Positions 21,023 through 31,977 of a stretch of DNA of 64,000 nt are shown here, piece after piece. The number at the start of each line of letters is the position of its first letter. Within the stretch, counting starts at the first letter, position 1. Source of the DNA: Mytilinidion resinicola (taxonomy: Eukaryota; Ascomycota; Dothideomycetes; Mytilinidiales; Mytilinidiaceae); assembly GCF_010093595.1 (NCBI RefSeq), contig NW_022985437.1, positions 2,695,809-2,759,808 of the forward strand. Reading direction: 5' to 3'. Under the pieces are notes generated by a model that saw only the letters and a program-made list of their open reading frames with translations, did not search any database and was not told the DNA's origin. Made by a program: the position numbers and the translations under genes.

Positions 21023-21672
21023 GGACAAGACTACTCACAACCCCCTCTTTTGCTGCGCATAACCCCCCTTTTTACTGCATATAACCCCCCCTAGATTTAG
21101 CCTACCTCCGGCTTATAATAACTTTGTTCTACTAATTAGGCTATTGCTTAGGCAATTATAATATTTAATAACAGGCTTTAATTCACTAATACAGCACTAG
21201 ATCTCTCCACCAGATCTCTCTACTAGATAAGACGGCATCCTAATAGTAACCTAAGGCTCTATTTCCTTAGTTGCTAACAGTTAACTAGCCCTAGAGAACG
21301 CCCCTCTATCTACTCTTAAAAAGGAGGCCGATACAGTAGAAGGATATTTAGGTGTAAGACCTTGGTATAATAGTGTATATAGCGTTCCTTTTAATTAGCA
21401 ATTAAAAAGCGGCTATCTAGACACTTTCTACTTCTAGACTAGCTAGAGTAGATAGAGTAAAGAGACTATTATTGTTATATATATTCTTTCTAATTTATAT
21501 AGCCTTGCTGTTTTATATAGCCTTACTATTTTACGCATTTAATAAGTAAGTAAATATAATTAGTAGAATAATATTAATACGGGCTGGAGCTAGGCTAAAT
21601 CTAGGGGGGGTTATATGCAGCAAAAAGGGGGGTTATACGCAGTAAAAAGGGGGATTATAAGTAGTCTCGCCC
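21023..21672. mobile_element. Degenerate inverted-repeat element (element D), AT-drifted relative of element E
   Basis: Terminal inverted repeats of about 110 bp (GACTACTCACAACCCCCTC at the left; the right end reverse-complements to GACTACTTATAATCCCCC). Both continue with paired TAACCCCCC motifs, TAGATTTAGCCTA and TTCTACTAATTA. The interior aligns with element E around CTTCTAGACTAGCTAGAGTA, and visible differences are mainly C-to-T and G-to-A. No target duplication survives at the boundaries I chose. Interpreted as an old copy altered by repeat-induced point mutation. Confidence 0.75.
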
Positions 21673-22169
21673 CTACTAAATAGTGCTAAGTGATTTACTA
21701 GGGATTGATTGCAAACTATACCCCACTAACCCGCTCCGTCGGCTTACTCCTCACAACCATACAAGATAGCAGCCGCTTGCGGCTCCAACTTGCCTAGCAT
21801 ACCCAATAATACCCAATACTCGCATTGTTACAATCGATTAAGAATCATCGAATAATGAGAAGACTATGTAGCATAGTACCATCCCTTTTCTCACTTACGG
21901 AGGAAAAAAAGGCTGACGCTTTGGAGGTTCCACAGATACCGATTGGCATCTGCACCATGTAGCATTTTGCTATCCTACTAGGTCACAAGTCTGGGCACAC
22001 GGATTTATCACTGCTTGGCTTCAATCTTTCTTACTCGATACCACTGTGAGGAGCACACGAGCTAGTAAGTCGCCAGTTAGTCAAGAGGCAGTCTAATTTG
22101 CACTGCTTGAAACTTAACATCGGGCCTAGGGTTTTAAAATTCCATGGGGGTAGTTTCTTTCATTCTACT
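21673..22169. other. Intergenic region, nothing recognised
   Basis: About 500 bp between element D and the stop of the 2OG oxygenase gene. AT-rich at the left end. No gene or repeat recognised. Confidence 0.45.
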
Positions 22170-23695
22170 TTACGACCGATCAACATCATACAACACATCC
22201 GTCCTTATCACATACTTCGCCGACGGCTTCTCTTCCTCCCGCACCCCAGTCCCCTCATGCAGCAGTGCTCCCTCAACCTCCCCATGCGGAAACATCGCAA
22301 TGCTCCCTTGAATCGGCTTAACGGGGTACGCATTCAGACTTCCCTCCTTGACACTCGGCAAGAAGAATGTTGTCTCCCCGCCTTCGAACTCATCATTCAA
22401 ATAGATCAGGAACGTGAAGAGTGATGATTGCTTAGCACCAGGCGGAGAAGCATCGTAGATGTATTTATTAGTGACGGGATCTTCTGAAGAAGGCGGCCAG
22501 GCACCGTCGATATGGATGCGGTATTCGGCATGCGGCACGTATCTGTAGACTCGGAAGCGGCGGTTTAGCCCTCGGACGGCCTTGCCGTCGACAGTCGGGG
22601 GGATGAAAGGGGCGACGCGGTCCCAGAGGCCGTTGCAGAATGCATTGTCGGCGAGCCAGTAGACGTTGTGGGCTAGGATGCTGGTTTCTTCGCCTTCGGC
22701 ACGGATGGGGGCATCGGGTGTGAAACCTATGGTTTCCGTGGCGGCGATTATTCGACTGCACTCGTCTTGTGTGAGTGCGTCTTTCAGGAGATGGAGATTT
22801 GGAACGACAGGATGCTTGTGATGAGCTGTTTTCGGTGGCTCGAAGGAAAACGGTATGGCCTTGTCGTTGGAGGCATGAACAATGGCTGGATGATGATTGG
22901 GCGGTTTCCGTTCGGGGCCTGGAGTCCTTTCGATGGCGCGGAAGCAAGAGGTGATGTTGAATTGTAGAGCCAGATCGGTTTTAGGGAAAATACTCCGATC
23001 CAGAACACTCGCATAGGTCTCGGCTCTCTTTTTCGTCCCTCTCAGGTCCCATGCTTTTCTGGGAATGATTGGTCCATCTGATATAGTGTCTTGGTCAACT
23101 ATATGGTCCACCGGACCTATGACGCGTGCAATTGCATCTAAAACTCTGAGTACTTGCTCCTCTTTTGCGCTTCTCTTTGCGCCTCTGACATGCACTTGCT
23201 CAGCCAACCCACTTACAACATCCAAGTCTCGCACCCATCGACATAGAGCACCTAATTTCGGTACTTGATCTCGAATACGCATCTCTGCGAGCGAGATGCG
23301 AGCTTCAACATAGCCCTCGTCAGCCAAAGCGCCGCTGATTTTTGCAGTCAAATTCGCGTCATCTTCGTCAACTGGTTAGCACACGCAGGCGGCTTGGGGA
23401 TTTAAGCCTTACCAGATGAATTGAAACCAGTCGTGCAAGCCTTTCGGAACCCAAAGACGGCAGTCCGCAAGTCCTTGCAGGCTTTCGATTTGAGCACGTT
23501 CGGATTTGCTGCAAGGGTGTTCAAGGTATCTACACTGATTTCAATGTCGTCTTCGTTGAGCATCAAATCATGCAGTGTTTTTGGTGGGGCCGAAGCATCT
23601 GGTGGTGGCGTGACAGTTGCTGAGGTTTTCGATTTCTTGTTGCTTTTACTATTCTGTGGCTCTTGGTTTGGCCTTTTGGTCTTGTTTTTCGCCAT
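22170..23695 (-). CDS. 2OG-Fe(II) dioxygenase (prolyl 4-hydroxylase-type domain)
   Basis: Exon 1 is 23413-23695 and exon 2 is 22170-23371; the 41 nt intron (GTAAGG, GCTAAC branch, CAG) joins FNSS to VDEDDANL, giving 494 residues. The N-terminus is Lys/Ser-rich (MAKNKTKRPNQEPQ), resembling a nuclear signal. The catalytic domain occupies the last ~220 residues: HIDGAW supplies the Fe-binding His and Asp (about 381 and 383), GGETTFF is the family core strand, LLHEGTG the distal His (about 466), and VIRTDVLY an Arg suited to bind 2-oxoglutarate. It probably hydroxylates a protein or small molecule; the substrate is unknown. Confidence 0.85.
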
Positions 23696-24470
23696 GGTTG
23701 AGGTGCTAAGGAAAAGCGAGGGCTGAGATTGATGGTTGAGGAGGAGATCTCTTCTCGAACACGGACAAAGCACGGACCCTTCGCTCTGTGGAGTGGATTG
23801 AATGTGCAAAATATGGCCAATGCAATGAGCCAGAACTTGCAGCAAGGCACTAAACTATAAAATATAGATTTGCTGCTGTTGTAGAGGAAATAGATGTTGT
23901 GGCTGAGTTGCAAAGTGCTGTGGCAAAATCGGAGCGGAGCAAATGCTCCTCCGAAGGCCACGTGATTTGCTATCGTCCCACTCCGACCGATCATTCTGAT
24001 CTGTACCTAGGTAACAGTTTCAAAGACGAGAAAAGAACTTAAAGGCAGGGTTGGTTATCCTATCACCGAAGGCCTCCATTCATTGGAGGTACAACCCTGT
24101 TGCTGTTTGCATCACGTGATTGAATATCTTTGAATGGACCTATCAATTGAAATACTGATTTTGATACAGTATGTCTAAATTCTCTACTCTATGGCTCGTC
24201 TAGAAGCTCGCTACGTTAAATACTCCTAATGTTACTCGTCCTGCTCATCCAACCTCGCGCCGTCGCGTTGAGCGGTCGGTCGCTTTGCAGTCGGCTCTCA
24301 GCTTGGATATCTGTGGAAGATTATCCCAAAGCACTGTCTAGCGCTATAAGCACTGGCTGACCGGATAGCACCTGGCCACCAACTGCTTCCTCCAGGTTGA
24401 AGAAGGTCTCTCACCTCTTTTATCTTGACGTTGAGTCCAATCCGCTACTTTCGCAGCCCTCACCCTCCCC
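23696..24470. other. Intergenic region, nothing recognised
   Basis: 775 bp between the 2OG oxygenase start and the stop of the CAF16-like gene, both on the minus strand. It should contain the oxygenase promoter. No further gene seen. Confidence 0.45.
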
Positions 24471-25398
24471 TCACTTCTCCAGCCTCGCACTGTTCTCATT
24501 CCCGTAGCCCCCCTTCCCCTCCAAACTCTCATACGTCTTCCCCTGCCCCGCCTTCCCATTCCGCGGCCCCCTCTCATCCAGATCCTCCTGCAGCCACTTC
24601 AACACCAACTCCCCCAACTGACTATTCCCCGTTACCACCCGATCCTTCGTATCAGTCACGAGATCGAACTCCGTCATGCTGCCCCACTTCTTCACCTTCC
24701 CAAGACTCATGTGCACCAAATGCGTCGGCCATTGCGCTAGATTATCTAAGATATGTGTCGCATACACAATCGTGCACTTCCGTTTTTGCGTCTCCCGCTT
24801 CAGAAATCCGAGGAAGTTACTTCGGCTCAGCAGGTCCAAATCAACGGTGATCTCGTCCAGCAGCAGCACCGTCCACGGCCGCAGCAGGCCCATGGCTAAT
24901 TGTACTCGGCGCCTCTCACCATCACTGACCGCATGCATGCGCCACGCGAGGTCGATATCTAGTATTTGCACCAGCTCGTCGCGGCGGTCCGAGTAGTAGT
25001 CCCCGCCAACGGAGGCGAGGAGGGTGGGGACATCGATATCGGTGCGCACGATAGGGTTCAGGACCCATTCGAGACCGAGGTAGGTAACTCCTTCGAGGCC
25101 TTCTTTAAAGGGGTCGATGCCGGAGATGGAGACGGTGTTGGAGGGGGCCATGCGCTTGCCGGAGAGGAGGCGGAGGAGGGTAGTCTTGCCGGCGCCATTG
25201 GCTGTGATAGATGATTGGTTAGGAGGAGCTAAATAAGGAGATAAAGGTGGGAGGATCGTTGCGCATACCTCCTATTAACAGCGTCCGGCTCCCTGGAGGA
25301 AGATGCAAGAAGACTTCTTTCAGCCCGCTGGAGCCATCGGGGAACTTGTAGCTCAGGTCGTGTACGTCAATTGACGGGGCGATGTCTTGGGCGGCCAT
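24471..25398 (-). CDS. CAF16: CAF16-like soluble ABC ATPase
   Basis: Exons 25269-25398 and 24471-25201, split by a 67 nt intron, give 286 residues. The intron falls exactly inside the P-loop: LLIG joins ANGAGKTTLLRLLSG to make Walker A. Further motifs are YLGLEWVLNPIV (after the Q-loop position), SDGERRRVQLAMGLL (signature) and TVLLLDEITVDLDL (Walker B), then an H-loop in IVYATHILDNLAQW. There is no membrane domain. This matches yeast CAF16, a CCR4-NOT-associated ABC protein, and its fungal relatives. The initiator chosen (MAAQDIAPSIDV) starts directly before the nucleotide-binding fold. The gene is divergent from the tRNA modifier with a 256 bp promoter. Confidence 0.87.
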
Positions 25399-25654
25399 TG
25401 TGAAGTCCGAAATTCCCTTTCCTGCGAAATGATGAGTCGAAAAGCAAGTGGTATGACCGCATTGTATATTTTCTACGGACATCAGACGTTAGTGGTGTCG
25501 TCACTAAATAGGTGGGGCAGTAAATCTGAAAAGGGAAGGCGGCGGGGAATTTGCTGCTCACCGCTTTCCGGGGTCCTCCAAATTCCTAAAGTTTTTAATG
25601 TCATAGGGCGCAGCTTTCAAAAACACCAACATGTCATGAAGAAATTGTAGATGG
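25399..25654. promoter_or_regulatory. Compact bidirectional promoter, CAF16-like / tRNA isopentenyltransferase
   Basis: Only 256 bp separate the two divergent start codons, so both housekeeping genes likely share this promoter. No TATA box was recognised. Confidence 0.4.
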
Positions 25655-27319
25655 ATGTTACGCTTGCTGCAGCAGATACTACCGAAGTCGTCGAGGATGC
25701 TGCGACCGCCGCAGAAGCCCCTCGTCGCTATCATTGGCGCGACGGGGACGGGGAAGTCCGAGGTGAGAGATGCAATATCCCAATACTCTGTTCTATACGA
25801 GAAAAACAACCTGGATCTGGAAGTGTGCTGACCACATTAGATAGCTAGCTGTCGAGATAGCCCGTCGATTCAATGGTGAAATCATCAATGGCGATGCCAT
25901 GCAACTCTACCACGGCCTGCCCGTTATCACCAACAAGATTCCCGAGATGGAGCAGCAAGGCATACCGCATCATCTGTTAGGGTGTATAGGGCTGGAGGAA
26001 GAGACTTGGACGGTAGGGAAATTTGTGGACAAGGCGTTGGGCGTGGTATGTAGATTTCATATCAATCATCAAAACACCTTTAAACATTATCATTTTACGC
26101 TATACCCGATTGACTTTATGTATCTTGTGCAATTCTGATACGGAACTCCGCCTAGATCGAAGAAATACGGACCAGGAACCGACTCCCTGTCCTGGTAGGC
26201 GGGACGCACTACTATACGCAGTCCCTCCTCTTCCACGACATCCTCGCCGGCGACCCAGCTTTGTCCAGCTCGAACAACCAGCACTTCCCCATCCTCGACG
26301 AGCCCGCGGATGTAATACTCGCAAAGTTGCAGGAGGTCGATCCGATCATGGCAGAGCGATGGCACCCGACGGACCGTCAGAAAATTAGGCGCTCGCTGGA
26401 GATGTATCTCAAAACGGGGAAGCCGGCGAGTAAGATATATGAGGAACAGGCACTAAGACGGCAAGCTGTCGTTGATGCTGGTAACACAGCTGACGATGGT
26501 GGGAACGAAGGAGAAAGAGGCGGACTGACGATGACCATGCGCTTCCCAGCCCTCATTTTCTGGATCCACGCATCGCGGGAAGCACTATGTGAGCGGCTCG
26601 ACGGCCGAATCATGAAAATGCTGGAAAATGGGCTCTTGGAAGAAGTCAGCACCTTATCTGCATTTCGTGAGGGACAAGAAGCGAAGGGTGTCGTTGTTGA
26701 TCAAACGCGAGGTATATGGGTCTCGATCGGGTATAAGGAGTTTTTGGCGTATCGCACCGCTCTTACGAGTGGTGCGACGGACGCCAAAGAGCTCGCCAAT
26801 CTGAAAGAAGCAGCAGTTGCTCACACGCAGGCGGCGACACGGCAATACGCAAACCGACAGGTGAAGTGGATTCGGATCAAGCTGCTGAACGCACTTGCTG
26901 GAGCGGGGCGAACTACAAACATCTTTCTGCTAGATGGGACTGATCTCGCCCTCTGGGATGAGCGAGTCATTAATCCTGCGACTGAAATCGCGCAAAAGTT
27001 TCTTAGCGGCGATGCACTTCCGTCGCCAACCGACGTTTCGGATATCGCAGCCGATTTACTAAAGCCGAAGGGCGAGGACTTAAGCCAACGTAGGGATCTT
27101 TGGGGCAAGAAGACGTGCGAGTTATGCGGCATTGTGGGCACGACTGTGAACGATTGGGAACAGCACATTAAGAGCAGGGCTCATCGTCGGGCTGTTGTCG
27201 TCAAAGAGAAGAAGAAGGCGAAGGAGGCGATGAGGGAGCAAGGGTTGAAAATAGAGGCCCAAAAAGAGGTGGTCGACGTGCTAGAGAGGCATTTGGACTT
27301 ATTTGCGGAGGAGGAGTAA
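25655..27319 (+). CDS. MOD5: tRNA dimethylallyltransferase (MOD5/IPT family)
   Basis: Exons 25655-25762, 25845-26045 and 26156-27319 join to 490 residues. LVAIIGATGTGKSE then, across intron 1, LAVEIARRFNGEIINGDAMQ holds the P-loop and the DxMQ substrate loop. LPVLVGGTHYYTQSLLF is the next family motif. A C2H2-like finger near the end (CELCGIVGTTVNDWEQH with RAHRR) is typical of eukaryotic enzymes. The enzyme transfers dimethylallyl to A37 of UNN-decoding tRNAs. Two in-frame starts, at 25655 and 25697, bracket a basic amphipathic leader (MLRLLQQILPKSSRMLRPPQ), consistent with mitochondrial and cytosolic/nuclear forms as in yeast MOD5. An out-of-frame ATG overlaps at 25651. Confidence 0.88.
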
Positions 27320-27515
27320 TCGAATTGAGGAAGCGATCGCCGAAATTCCCAACACATATTCTAAGTCGTGACCGACTTGGCGGGTACGACGATGTGCATC
27401 AAAGGCAGCTGCAAACTACGGAGCAAGAGCATCGCTGACAGTCTCGTGGCACTCGTCTTCTGGAAAGTCGGTTTCCAATATGGTCATTTCCTATCGCTAC
27501 CCCATTGGCTCTTGA

Positions 27516-28043
27516 ATGCCTTCCGTTTATCGGACCACTCAAGGCTTGCTATTACAAGGCCAAAAGTCGCAGCAAAAGACCCATAAAACCGTCAACTTCT
27601 CAATCCCGCTAAAGATCAAAACGATACTGCTACCTAAGCAGAATCTTCAGGACCTGAGATCACTCTTAATATCCGCCATCTCAACGGAATCACTACCGAC
27701 AATAACACCAACTCTAACTGGCACAATCAAAGACATCCTATGGCTCGCGAAGAATCTATAAGGACACGAGGTTGGAAACCCGAAGCTTCTCACGTGCGGC
27801 CCTGAACCTTCCGATGCCAACAAGCTAGAATGGAAAGCGGAGATAGCGGACTACGACCAGCGGTCCGAACAGAATGAGGAGTTTAGTTTCAAGGCAAGGG
27901 CGGCGCGTTATGGGCCATGTGGGGGGAGCAGTGCTACGGAGGCGGTAGAGGGGTTGGAGTTGCAGATAAAGAGGGCGTGGAAGGAGAAAGAAAAGGAGAA
28001 GCCTGAGTGCACGCAGCTCTTACGCGGCCTGTTTACGAACTGA
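27516..28043 (+). pseudogene. Possible broken gene, one in-frame stop
   Basis: A frame of 81 codons ends at TAA (27759-27761) and resumes in the same frame for about 93 codons to TGA at 28043. The second part is protein-like (GPEPSDANKLEWKAEIADYD, EGLELQIKRAWKEKEKEKPE) and the first ends in a helical LRSLLISAISTESLPT. The start is unclear. I do not recognise the family. It could instead be two short real exons. Confidence 0.35.
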
Positions 28044-29250
28044 AGTTGCTTTTGAAGCGTGGCTGGAAAGATATGCCACAGGATGCGATGAGCATGGAAT
28101 CCGCATTGTGCGACGATCTGGATACGGCATAGTGCTGAGTGGGGTATTGGTCTTGAGCACTGAAGTCCGAGGTATGGAAGTTTGAGGAACTTGAGCAGTA
28201 ACCCGCAATCATATCTACGTCTGAATCAACAAGCGTCGTTGTCATCGTCGTCACTGTTGATGTACTCGGGCCTTTCCAGCCCCCCTGCGCAGCATACCTC
28301 TATGAAATCTGTCAGTCCGCGAATTTCATTGCTGCACTCTTAGCGATTTCGGGATTCACCGAAGATTGAAGGCCAAATAGCCTCGTACTTCATTCATCAA
28401 CATCAAGAATATGTCAGCATCCCCTTGGCATACGTGCCGTGCTCAGTCTCTAAACGAAAATGACCAACAAGCGAGCCATCTAGGCGTTGTTGTTTATGCG
28501 CCCCCAAGTTCCAAGACGCTGTTTTCTTACACCTGCACGTCCTGAGCCGAAGGATTCCCCACGGCCTAATTGGGATAAGAGCAATCACGAAGCACTATCT
28601 TTAGGGGTAGCCGAGTTTACCCATACTACCTAACTCAGCCACAGCTACCCCGGCCCTTCAGCCCTACTAATTTGTGTTTCAGGATAGCCTCTTGGCTAGT
28701 CTGTTCCCCACCACACCATCGACCCGCTCGCGTATTCTAAGATTAAATCACCCTGTCAACCTTGCTGGGCTGGCTCGGCCGTTACAAAGGTACTGCGGGA
28801 CGTTGCGAGCATGACTTTAGTGTACGGATGCCGCACTTCATCCTTCGTGCCCGGCTGGCTCCTTGAGTGTCTCCCAACTGATCCTGCTAGATGTATTAGA
28901 CAAGCATGATTACGAGCCCGAAAGCTGGAGAATGAATGGATGGGAAGTTTGCACAGATGAGGTTTCGATACTCTCTTGTCCCATCCTGATCCTGTGCTGC
29001 TCAGCTAACATGCGGTAGGGATTATAAAGAGGCCGCATGCCCTCTACAACGGTCGAGTCTCTCATCCGATCGTCGAAATACTGCACAGACGCCCGCGGAA
29101 CCATCTTTAGCATTATATTCACGTTTTCTGGAACCAACTACAAAGATACACACCTTTCCTTTCTACCCAACCCTTCCACCCAAACTACCACGACTACCCG
29201 TCAGTTCTCCCTTTTCCATTTCTTCGCACCCAGACGACATATATGCGACC
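28044..29250. other. Intergenic region, nothing recognised
   Basis: About 1.2 kb with only short unconnected ORFs on both strands. It should contain the promoter of the Cys-rich protein gene. No repeats recognised. Confidence 0.45.
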
Positions 29251-29601
29251 ATGAGGACCCCAAGTCCAAGAACAGTCCTCGTTCTCTCCCTCACCCTCCT
29301 TATTTTCTTCATGCCCCTTTCACACCCTTGGCTCTTGAACTTCTGGTCGATCCCATCCGTCCTGGACTGTCTCACCGATATGCCACAAAAGGCTGCCCTT
29401 CTGTCCAACTCATCCTGCTCCCCTAAGATCCCGTCCGGTCACTGCTGTTCACTGCTGATAGAGACGGAGCCGTGCAAACAAGAATGCAGGAAGAAATATG
29501 TAAATAGGGTGACGATGGCTGAGTCGAAGGAGTTTGCAGAGTGCACGGATGTTTGCTTGAAGACGTATCGAAAAGAGTGCGAAGTGCAAGTGGGCAAGTG
29601 A
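29251..29601 (+). CDS. Small Cys-rich protein with N-terminal signal/anchor segment
   Basis: 116 residues from the ATG at 29251. Residues about 8-30 are strongly hydrophobic (VLVLSLTLLIFFMPLSHPWL), suggesting secretion or a membrane anchor. The rest holds nine cysteines, including paired CKQEC and CTDVC (two CX3C motifs 18 residues apart) in an otherwise helical Lys/Glu-rich region, plus a CC pair in SGHCCSLL. Twin CX3C motifs occur in small Tim chaperones, but the hydrophobic leader and extra cysteines do not fit that family. A secreted, disulfide-stabilised effector-like protein is the alternative. Function unknown. Confidence 0.55.
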   Translation: MRTPSPRTVLVLSLTLLIFFMPLSHPWLLNFWSIPSVLDCLTDMPQKAALLSNSSCSPKIPSGHCCSLLIETEPCKQECRKKYVNRVTMAESKEFAECTDVCLKTYRKECEVQVGK

Positions 29602-30345
29602 ACGAGGGACAAGACTGCGATTATCTCTTTCAATTCCTTACGAATCTTTCCAACTTCCGGTGTCTTTTGCATGAGGGTCCAAGTCTCTAATGTCCTTCGT
29701 CTGAGGGATGAAGATGTCGAGGGACTTCTCCAGATGGCAAGAAGAGGTCACACACCGTTGGTGCGAAATCGAACATGATCTCCGCTTCAACATCCAAACA
29801 GCGTGAGCTGGCTATTGTCAGAAACCCTCTTCCAATTCTCAACATCCAAGTCTGTAGATCTTCTTTACACCTACGCATCTAAAGCTGCCAATGGATCCCT
29901 CCTGGACGCAACGAGCGATCTGGTCTACGACGTCGCGCACGAAACAGTTTTTTTTATGTTAAATGAGCCGGCACAGTCTCTCCCGCGGCGATAAACACAC
30001 ACCCACCTCTGAGCGGTCCGATTGACGGCGTGGGAGACACCACTTTCATCTTTCTTCAACATAGGGCGTTGGATCCCGTTTGGCACCCGCGCACATTACC
30101 TCTACATGGTCTACAGATGGCATCCAAGACTTTACCTCCGTCTCTCCCTTTCGTCGTACGTTAGCGTCTCTCAAACAACGGCAAGCGTATTTCTATCTGC
30201 AGATTTTGATGCACGTCGTCGAAGGCTTCCCACAACCATCCGAATATTTGAACACACGTTAGAGTACTCTAAGCACTAAAAACGGTATGTATACCCTTGT
30301 TTATTTTTCTGAAGGTGGGATACAAATAGCTGATTTCATTCTAAT
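29602..30345. other. Intergenic region, nothing recognised
   Basis: About 740 bp between convergent genes. Two short plus-strand frames (29803-29994, 30080-30262) look weakly protein-like but have no continuation, so I do not call them. Confidence 0.4.
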
Positions 30346-31977
30346 TCACAGGCACAAACTGTGTACATAACCCTCCGCAAGAGTCAAACCCGCAATAAGC
30401 AAGAATAAGACCCCAAGCGCATACTCCCTCTTGAAGCTTTTTATTACTCTGCGAGCAGGTGTAGTGACATCTGTCACCCCTTCCGGCTCTTCCATCTCTT
30501 CTAACTCTTCCACATTTCCAATGACTTTTTTATCCGTAATATCTTCCGCATCCTCCGCGACATTCTCCACGACGGTCTCCACTGCGTTCTCCAAGACGTC
30601 CTCCACAACCCCCATATCCATTCTATCTTCCATACCGTCCTCATTGTCCCCATGCAACACATTTTGCATAGCCTCTACATCAGCTAGCATATCTGTCACA
30701 GCTACCCTATCTACCCCAGCTAGTCTATTGTCCTCCACCATATTCGGCGAAGCCCTTTCAACCTCCATACCATCCACAGCCTCCACAGGTCTAATAGGCA
30801 CAATGCTTGTAACTGGTACCAAGCCTCCCGGACCCTCTACATATCCAATAACTCGTCTCGCGCTTCTCGGAGCCTCCAAAAACTCCTCGTCACCTACAAC
30901 GGAATCCATGCGTTCGATACGACCATCATCCTCATAACCCCCCACGAAAACACCCTCTACAAACCTCCTCCCCCTCCAGCTCCCGCCTTCCCTTCCCCGC
31001 ACCAGCCTATTCCCCCTCTCCCTAGCCTTTTTAACCCTCACAGTCTCCCACCCCGCCCATCCCCTCTCCCTCAACCACTCCACCCCCGCTGGCTCCCCAA
31101 AAACCAATGCAGACACCCTCTTCATCTCCATAAACTCCCGCACACCCTGCCACACCGTATGCACCGCCGAGCGCGCACCCACCTCGCTGAACCGCGGCAC
31201 CCTTCGATCCGGTCTCCGCCTGCTAGACGGGAAGGGCAGCACATGTCGGCAGTTCGGGCAGCGATTGTTGCACGCGCTGGCACTATTAGCAAGGGAGGCG
31301 AGACAAGGGGTGTGGAAGACATGGGCCGCCGGGCATGGGAGCTGGAGTGCCTCTAGAGCCCCGGAACTGCTGCAAGCGGGTTCTTGACAGATGGTGCAGA
31401 GCACCGGCGGGCCAGTGTATGGCTTCGTGAAGGAGGTGATGTCGATAGGAGGTTCGGCGGCCGCGTGCGCGTCGTCGAAGTCGAGGCGGGCGGCGAGGAG
31501 GCGCGTGAAGCCGGCGTTGATCTGGGCGTGCACGCGCAGGCCGAGGGTGTGCAGGCTTTCGAGGGTGTTGTAGTCGTGGGCGATGAGGTTGGGGGGGCTG
31601 AGGGCGAGGAGGGCGCGGACTTGCGTGTGGAGGGCGTTTATGTCGTCGTGTAGGGTGGTGGGGCGGTTGTAGGCGGTTGGGTCGTCGAGGTGAGGGCCGG
31701 TGGTGAGCTCGTTGATGGAGGCTTTGAAGTCGAAGAAGGCTTTCCACAGATCCTCGAAAGGGAGATTGCGGATTGAGATGGGGGGGACATTTGACTGGGC
31801 GTGCAGGAACTCGAACTGGTCGGCTGCTGTGGAGCCGCGGTCGTGGACGTCGGTGAGGGTATATAGGATTTGGAGCCAGGAGTCTTTCAGGCGGATGCGG
31901 GGGTGCATGGCGGTGGCGTCTATACGGATTGTAGGGTGTTCGCTGGCTGGTATGTTGGCAACGTAGACTTGATACAT
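30346..31977 (-). CDS. RING finger protein with C-terminal membrane anchor
   Basis: 543 residues from the preferred ATG at 31975-31977 (MYQVYVANIPASEHP); an in-frame ATG at 32094 would add 39 residues. VLCTICQEPACSSSGA, then CPAAHVFHTPCLASLA and NNRCPNCRHVLPF, supplies the spaced Cys/His of a RING domain (about residues 190-250). The family is mostly E3 ubiquitin ligases. An acidic low-complexity region follows (VENVAEDAEDITDKK and similar Val/Glu/Asp repeats). The last 25 residues contain a single hydrophobic helix (LGVLFLLIAGLTLAEG), so the protein is likely tail-anchored, perhaps in the ER. The target is unknown. Confidence 0.78.
   Translation of the reverse strand: MYQVYVANIPASEHPTIRIDATAMHPRIRLKDSWLQILYTLTDVHDRGSTAADQFEFLHAQSNVPPISIRNLPFEDLWKAFFDFKASINELTTGPHLDDPTAYNRPTTLHDDINALHTQVRALLALSPPNLIAHDYNTLESLHTLGLRVHAQINAGFTRLLAARLDFDDAHAAAEPPIDITSFTKPYTGPPVLCTICQEPACSSSGALEALQLPCPAAHVFHTPCLASLANSASACNNRCPNCRHVLPFPSSRRRPDRRVPRFSEVGARSAVHTVWQGVREFMEMKRVSALVFGEPAGVEWLRERGWAGWETVRVKKARERGNRLVRGREGGSWRGRRFVEGVFVGGYEDDGRIERMDSVVGDEEFLEAPRSARRVIGYVEGPGGLVPVTSIVPIRPVEAVDGMEVERASPNMVEDNRLAGVDRVAVTDMLADVEAMQNVLHGDNEDGMEDRMDMGVVEDVLENAVETVVENVAEDAEDITDKKVIGNVEELEEMEEPEGVTDVTTPARRVIKSFKREYALGVLFLLIAGLTLAEGYVHSLCL

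Noticed and set aside
20550..21038. Paired ORFs on both strands with nearly identical proteins
   Set aside because: They mirror each other because the DNA is a near-perfect palindrome (element C).
30431..30937. 168-codon Ser/Thr-rich plus-strand ORF resembling a cell-wall mucin
   Set aside because: It is the complement of the acidic Val/Glu repeats of the RING protein gene.
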